Positions 7,330 through 10,741 of a stretch of 10,741 bases of DNA are shown in pieces; within the stretch, counting starts at the first letter, position 1; every line of letters begins with the position of its first letter. The stretch covers positions 1 to 10,741 of the forward strand of contig CAYMTN010000188.1 of the NCBI GenBank assembly GCA_964393335.1. The letters are read 5' to 3'. The notes under the pieces were generated by a model. That model worked only from the letters and a program-made list of their open reading frames with translations, was not told the DNA's origin and ran no database searches. The DNA comes from CAYMTN01 sp964393335 (GTDB taxonomy: Bacteria; Chloroflexota; Anaerolineae; Aggregatilineales; Aggregatilineaceae). The position numbers and the translations under genes are program-made.

Positions 7330-7340
7330 TGGTATACAAT
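7330..7340 (+). promoter_or_regulatory. Candidate extended -10 element for the Lon-like gene
   Basis: TGGTATACAAT combines a TG dinucleotide one base before TATACA, as in extended -10 promoters; read two bases later it contains TACAAT, a 5/6 match to TATAAT. No recognisable -35 sits 16-18 bp upstream. If used, it would give a leader of about 100 nt before the ATG at 7449. Confidence 0.3.
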
Positions 7341-7350
7341 CGGAGTATGG

Positions 7351-7397
7351 CGGCTCTCACCATCACCCGGCGCTCAGCGCGGGATTGGCCGTTTTTT
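7351..7397 (+). terminator. Possible leader attenuator upstream of the Lon-like gene
   Basis: An inner hairpin (CCCG 7366-7369 with CGGG 7380-7383 region, and CGC 7371-7373 with GCG 7377-7379, one bulged G, loop TCA) sits inside an outer pairing of CGGC (7351-7354) with GCCG (7388-7391). That outer pairing ends directly at a T6 run (7392-7397). The layout resembles an intrinsic terminator between the candidate promoter and the coding start. The large internal loop makes this uncertain. Confidence 0.3.
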
Positions 7398-7448
7398 CTA
7401 TAAACATTCTCGTGATTTGAGCACTCAACAATAAGGGGCTAAACACTT

Positions 7449-9887
7449 ATGACACCTGACGAACTGGACTCCCAAGCACTCTGTCACTTTTGTGATCCCG
7501 ACGCTCTGGCGTTTGAAACCACCCGCGATTTTGAGGATTTGAACGAGATCATCGGGCAGCCGCGCGCCGTTAATGCTGTGCAGTTCGGCGTCGGCATTCA
7601 ACAGGATGGCTACAATATTTATGCGATGGGCACGGCAGGCACCGGCAAACGGTCGTTGGTGCTGCAATACTTCAAACAGGTCGCTGGCGGACAGCGCGTC
7701 CCGTCGGATTGGTGTTACGTCAACAACTTCGACCAACCGCACCAGCCGTGCGCCTTGAGCCTGCCCGCCGGACGGGGCAGCGCGTTTCAGAAAGACATCA
7801 CCGACCTGATCGAAGACTTGCGGGCAGCGCTGTCAACCAGCTTCGAAGGCGACGACTATCGCGTGCATCGCCAGGAGCTTGAAGAAACTATCGGCAGCCG
7901 GCAGGAACAGGCGCTTGATGAGATCGAGCAGCAGGCCCATGCAAAAAACCTGGCATTGATGCGCTCGCCCGAAGGCCTGGCGTTTGCCCCGCTGCGTGAT
8001 GGCGAAGTGATCACGCCGGAGCAATTCGAAAAGCTGCCGGAAGCGGAGCGCGAGCAGATCGAACACGACGTGGCGGATCTAAAAAAGGAGCTTCAACGCG
8101 TGGCGATGCAGCAGCCGCGCCTGCGCCGCGAACTGCGTGAAAAAGTACGCGATCTGGATGAGCAGATCGCGGAGCAGGCGATCAATGGCCTGATTGGCGA
8201 GCTGCGCGAAAAATACGCCGAGTGCGAGGAGGTCATCGAGTACCTCGATAAATTGCAGCAGGATGTGGTCCGAAACGTGCAGCCCTTTTTGCCCGACGAC
8301 GACATGCCGGCGCAAGACCCGAATATACCGTCGCTGATCGAGGCGGCGTCCGAGCAGATGGAGCGCTCATTCTTCCGCCGCTATCAAGTCAACGTGATCG
8401 TCAACCGGGGGGGTGAAGAAGGCGCACCGGTCATTTACGAAGATAACCCGACGTACCAGAATTTAGTCGGGCGCGTCGAATACCTGGCACAAATGGGCGC
8501 GCTCACCACCGATTTTACGCTGATCAAACCCGGCGCGCTGCACCGCGCCAACGGGGGTTATCTGGTGCTCGAAGCGCGTAAGGTGCTGCTGCAACCCTTT
8601 GCCTGGGAAGGGCTGAAACGCGCGTTACGCTCCGGCTGCATCCGCATCGAATCCCCGGCGCAGATGAGCGGGCAGATCAGCACGGTTTCGCTGGAACCGG
8701 AAGCGATCCCGCTAAACGTCAAGGTGGCGTTGTTGGGTGACCGCGAGCTGTACTACGCGCTGCACACTCTGGAACCGGAATTCAGCGAGCTGTTTAAGGT
8801 CACCGCCGATTTTGACGAACTGATCGAGCGCAGTCCCGACAATCAGATGCAGTACGCGCAGTTGATCGGCACACTGGCGCGTAGGGATGGGCTGCGTCCT
8901 CTGGATCGGGCAGCCGTCGCACGCGTGATCGAGCGCAGCGCGCGGCTGGCCGGGGACGCGGAACGACTGACGACCCATCTGCGCGGCATCGCGGATTTGT
9001 TGCATGAGGCCGATTATTGGGCCGGGCAAGACGGGCACGAAGTGATCAACGGCGAGGATATACAGCATGCCATCGACGCGCAGATTCACCGCCAGGACCG
9101 CGCACGCGAGCGCACGCTCGAAACCATCGAGCGCGGCATTATCCTGATCGATACCTCCGGCGATGCGGTGGGGCAGGTTAACGGCCTATCAGTGCTGCAA
9201 CTGGGTGATTTTATGTTCGGCCAGCCGAGCCGCATCACGGCGCGCGTGCGGCTGGGCGCGGGCGAGGTGATCAACATCGAGCGCGAGGTGGCGCTGAGCG
9301 GCCCGATTCACTCCAAGGGTGTGCTGATCCTGTCTGGTTTTTTGGGCGCACGTTATGCCGCCGACTACCCGCTGTCGTTATCCGCCAGCCTGGTATTCGA
9401 GCAGTCGTACGGTGGTGTGGACGGCGACAGCGCATCATCCGCCGAATTGTACGCGCTCCTGTCGGCGATTTCGGGCGTCCCCATCAAGCAGTCGCTGGCT
9501 GTGACCGGTTCGGTGAACCAGTACGGGCAGGTGCAGGCTATCGGCGGCGTGAATGAAAAGATCGAAGGTTTCTTCGACGTGTGTCGGGCGCATGGTCTGA
9601 CCGGCGAGCAGGGCGTCATGATCCCGGCCTCGAACGTGCGTAACCTGATGCTGCGCGGCGACGTAGTCACGGCTGTTGAAGCCGGGCAGTTTCACGTATA
9701 CCCGGTCGAGACAATTGACCAGGGGATCGAACTGCTGACCGGCGTGCCCGCCGGGGAATTGGATGAAAACGGCCAGTATCCAGAAGACAGCATCAACGGG
9801 CGCGTGCAGGCGTGCCTGACACACCTGGCGAAACGCCGCGCTGCCTTCCACGCCTGGAGCGGGCACATTCCGGAAGACGATCTGTAA
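7449..9887 (+). CDS. Lon-like Ser/Lys protease (COG1067 type) with degenerate ATPase motifs
   Basis: 812 residues. The N-terminus (CDP, FETT, IIGQPRAVNAVQFG at 35-47) is typical of bacterial LonB/LonC-related proteases rather than LonA; there is no LonA substrate-binding N-domain. The AAA core is interrupted by a long charged helical insertion (about 136-275). Walker A is GTAGTGKRS (61-69), with Arg in place of the Ser/Thr after the Lys. The Walker B region is GYLVLEA (370-376) instead of hydrophobics plus DE. The C-terminal protease domain (about 565-770) is intact: GDSAS with catalytic Ser661 and VNEK with Lys704. Their 43-residue separation equals that of E. coli Lon (Ser679/Lys722). Likely role: cytoplasmic protein quality control, possibly with weak or no ATP dependence. 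LonC of Meiothermus is a known ATP-independent relative with degraded ATPase motifs. AAGGGG lies 10 nt before the ATG. Transcribed singly, divergent from the M50 gene. Confidence 0.92.
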   Translation: MTPDELDSQALCHFCDPDALAFETTRDFEDLNEIIGQPRAVNAVQFGVGIQQDGYNIYAMGTAGTGKRSLVLQYFKQVAGGQRVPSDWCYVNNFDQPHQPCALSLPAGRGSAFQKDITDLIEDLRAALSTSFEGDDYRVHRQELEETIGSRQEQALDEIEQQAHAKNLALMRSPEGLAFAPLRDGEVITPEQFEKLPEAEREQIEHDVADLKKELQRVAMQQPRLRRELREKVRDLDEQIAEQAINGLIGELREKYAECEEVIEYLDKLQQDVVRNVQPFLPDDDMPAQDPNIPSLIEAASEQMERSFFRRYQVNVIVNRGGEEGAPVIYEDNPTYQNLVGRVEYLAQMGALTTDFTLIKPGALHRANGGYLVLEARKVLLQPFAWEGLKRALRSGCIRIESPAQMSGQISTVSLEPEAIPLNVKVALLGDRELYYALHTLEPEFSELFKVTADFDELIERSPDNQMQYAQLIGTLARRDGLRPLDRAAVARVIERSARLAGDAERLTTHLRGIADLLHEADYWAGQDGHEVINGEDIQHAIDAQIHRQDRARERTLETIERGIILIDTSGDAVGQVNGLSVLQLGDFMFGQPSRITARVRLGAGEVINIEREVALSGPIHSKGVLILSGFLGARYAADYPLSLSASLVFEQSYGGVDGDSASSAELYALLSAISGVPIKQSLAVTGSVNQYGQVQAIGGVNEKIEGFFDVCRAHGLTGEQGVMIPASNVRNLMLRGDVVTAVEAGQFHVYPVETIDQGIELLTGVPAGELDENGQYPEDSINGRVQACLTHLAKRRAAFHAWSGHIPEDDL

Positions 9888-9911
9888 GCGCCGCTGCGCA
9901 TGCCATCACGC

Positions 9912-9948
9912 AAAAAACCGCCCCGGTCACGGCTGGCCGGGGCGGTTG
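9912..9948 (-). terminator. Rho-independent terminator of the receiver-domain gene
   Basis: Read on the minus strand, an 11-bp perfect stem (AACCGCCCCGG / CCGGGGCGGTT, + strand arms 9916-9926 and 9937-9947) has a C-A mismatch, two further pairs and a GCCG loop, and is followed by a T6 run (A6 on + at 9912-9917). It lies about 60 bp beyond the TAG stop at 10007-10009. It is 25 bp after the stop of the convergent Lon-like gene; on that strand the tail is only TTGCT, so termination there would be weaker. Confidence 0.88.
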
Positions 9949-10006
9949 CTGGACATTTCCTCACAAGAGTAGTGACCCTATTGTGATCAATCGGCCCAGG
10001 AATCGC

Positions 10007-10741
10007 CTACGTACCATCGGGCTGACGCGGGCCGGTATGGTTGAGCATCCCCTGAACCCAGCCGATGATCTCGGTGGGCATCCAGCCCGAACCACGCGTG
10101 ATGGACATGATCCCCGCCAACAGATTGGATTCATCGACCTCTTCGTAAGCCGTGATGATCACGATGCGCATGTCGTCATTGGCCGGATCGGCGCGCAGCG
10201 CGTGTATCACCTGGAACCCGTCGATATCCGGCAGCTTCAAATCAAGCAGCAGGATTTCCGGCTTGCTGTGTTTGATCATTTCCAGCGCTTCGGTACCGCT
10301 GTAGGCGTACGTCACGTGGTACTGCCGCACCGGGCTGGTCAACATGCGGCCAATCAAGCGCACAAAATCATGGTCATCATCGACGACCAGTACCCGGTTC
10401 AACGTTTCGCTGAACTGCCGCAGTACGTCCCACAACTCCTCGCGCGAGACAGGTTTGATCATGTAACCGTCGACGGACAGCCGTTTGCGCTGGGGTTCTT
10501 CGCCGGGCAGCGGGCAGGTGATGACGGCTGTTTGAGGCAGGTTGAGTCGCCTGGCAAAAGCTTGCAGGTTACTGGCTGACAGGTCTTCGGTGCCGCTGTC
10601 GATGATCACGACCTGCGGGATAACCTGATGCGCCGCCGTGTATGCCTGCCCCAATTCGGATACGGTGATCGTCCGGTAGCCGGGCAGATGGCGCGACAGC
10701 AGCGCCGCAGCGGATGGACTGCGCGTCACGATCAACACCAC
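10007..10741 (-). CDS. Tandem receiver-domain signalling protein, partial (runs off the right edge)
   Basis: The frame is open to base 10741; the GTG there is only the first codon in view, so the N-terminus is missing. The visible 244 residues hold two receiver domains. The first (1-112) starts mid-fold or atypically (LIVTRSPSAAALL), with a candidate phospho-acceptor Asp48 in VVIIDSG and Lys96 in MIKPVS. The second (116-233) has the acidic pocket DDD (121-123), phospho-acceptor Asp167 in LLLDLKLPD and switch Thr197 in IITAY. Where KP normally follows it has GIMSITRGSGWM, so the conserved Lys appears lost. No DNA-binding output domain follows, and the end is at GPRQPDGT. It could be a stand-alone dual receiver or, as I think likelier, the C-terminal end of a hybrid histidine kinase whose sensor and kinase domains lie beyond the window. 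A strong terminator follows. Confidence 0.85.
   Translation of the reverse strand: MVLIVTRSPSAAALLSRHLPGYRTITVSELGQAYTAAHQVIPQVVIIDSGTEDLSASNLQAFARRLNLPQTAVITCPLPGEEPQRKRLSVDGYMIKPVSREELWDVLRQFSETLNRVLVVDDDHDFVRLIGRMLTSPVRQYHVTYAYSGTEALEMIKHSKPEILLLDLKLPDIDGFQVIHALRADPANDDMRIVIITAYEEVDESNLLAGIMSITRGSGWMPTEIIGWVQGMLNHTGPRQPDGT

Larger units (their letters stand above)
7181..7448. promoter_or_regulatory. Divergent intergenic region between the M50 and Lon-like protease genes
   Basis: This 268-bp non-coding gap must serve two divergent protease genes. Visible pieces, all weak, are: an inverted repeat at 7235-7274; an extended -10-like TGGTATACA (7330-7338) for the rightward gene with no clear -35; a structured GC hairpin followed by T6 (7351-7397); and a short palindrome (7417-7428) just before the ribosome binding site AAGGGG (7433-7438, 10 nt before the ATG at 7449). 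No tRNA or small ORF that I can support is present. Confidence 0.5.

Noticed and set aside
7399..7404. TATAAA as a promoter -10 close to the Lon-like gene.
   Set aside because: There is no -35-like sequence at 16-18 bp upstream; the GC hairpin occupies that position.
9812..10579. A 255-codon + strand frame spanning the end of the Lon-like gene and the receiver gene.
   Set aside because: It crosses a terminator and overlaps two well-supported genes; its translation shows no domain.
5994..10741. Possibility of a toxin-antitoxin, phage-defence or mobile element in the window.
   Set aside because: I found no transposase, integrase, terminal repeats, target duplications or known defence domains; all intervals are accounted for by housekeeping-type or surface genes.

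Overview
The window looks like chromosomal DNA of a GC-rich free-living bacterium, most likely a Chloroflexota member of the Anaerolineae type. This is inferred from gene content and style: very long Thr/Pro-rich tails on exported proteins, a VWA protein with a polybasic C-terminal anchor, an M50 protease carrying CBS domains, and a bacterial Lon-like protease of the COG1067 type. No rRNA or other phylogenetic marker is present, so this placement is an inference.

Layout. 1-1733 (+) is the 3' part of a secreted protein with beta-sandwich, carbohydrate-binding-like domains, two tandem copies of a ~115-residue domain and Pro/Thr/Glu linkers; it ends at a strong terminator. Convergent to it, 1826-4267 (-) encodes a membrane-anchored VWA surface protein with a ~280-residue Thr/Pro stalk. 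A 241-bp divergent gap leads into a two-gene operon (+): a CbpA-type DnaJ co-chaperone (4509-5462) and a CbpM/MerR-like small protein (5477-5857) whose ribosome binding site overlaps the stop codon of the first gene. Convergent to this is a site-2-protease family M50 metalloprotease with two CBS domains (5996-7180, -), ended by its own terminator. A 268-bp divergent region with several weak regulatory-looking structures separates it from a Lon-like Ser/Lys protease (7449-9887, +). The window closes with the C-terminal part of a protein with two receiver domains (10007-10741, -), which runs off the right edge.

Functionally, the centre of the window (4.5-9.9 kb) is a protein quality-control neighbourhood: co-chaperone, probable chaperone modulator, intramembrane protease and Lon-like protease. 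These are separate transcription units, so joint function is only suggested by proximity. The left third is cell-surface biology and the right edge is signal transduction. I see no mobile element, CRISPR array, tRNA or rRNA gene, and no convincing undescribed multi-gene system.

The observations most worth following are: two almost identical intrinsic terminators ~8 kb apart on opposite strands, matching even inside the hairpin head; the degenerate ATP-binding motifs of the Lon-like protease beside an intact catalytic dyad; and the second receiver domain, which lacks the conserved lysine.
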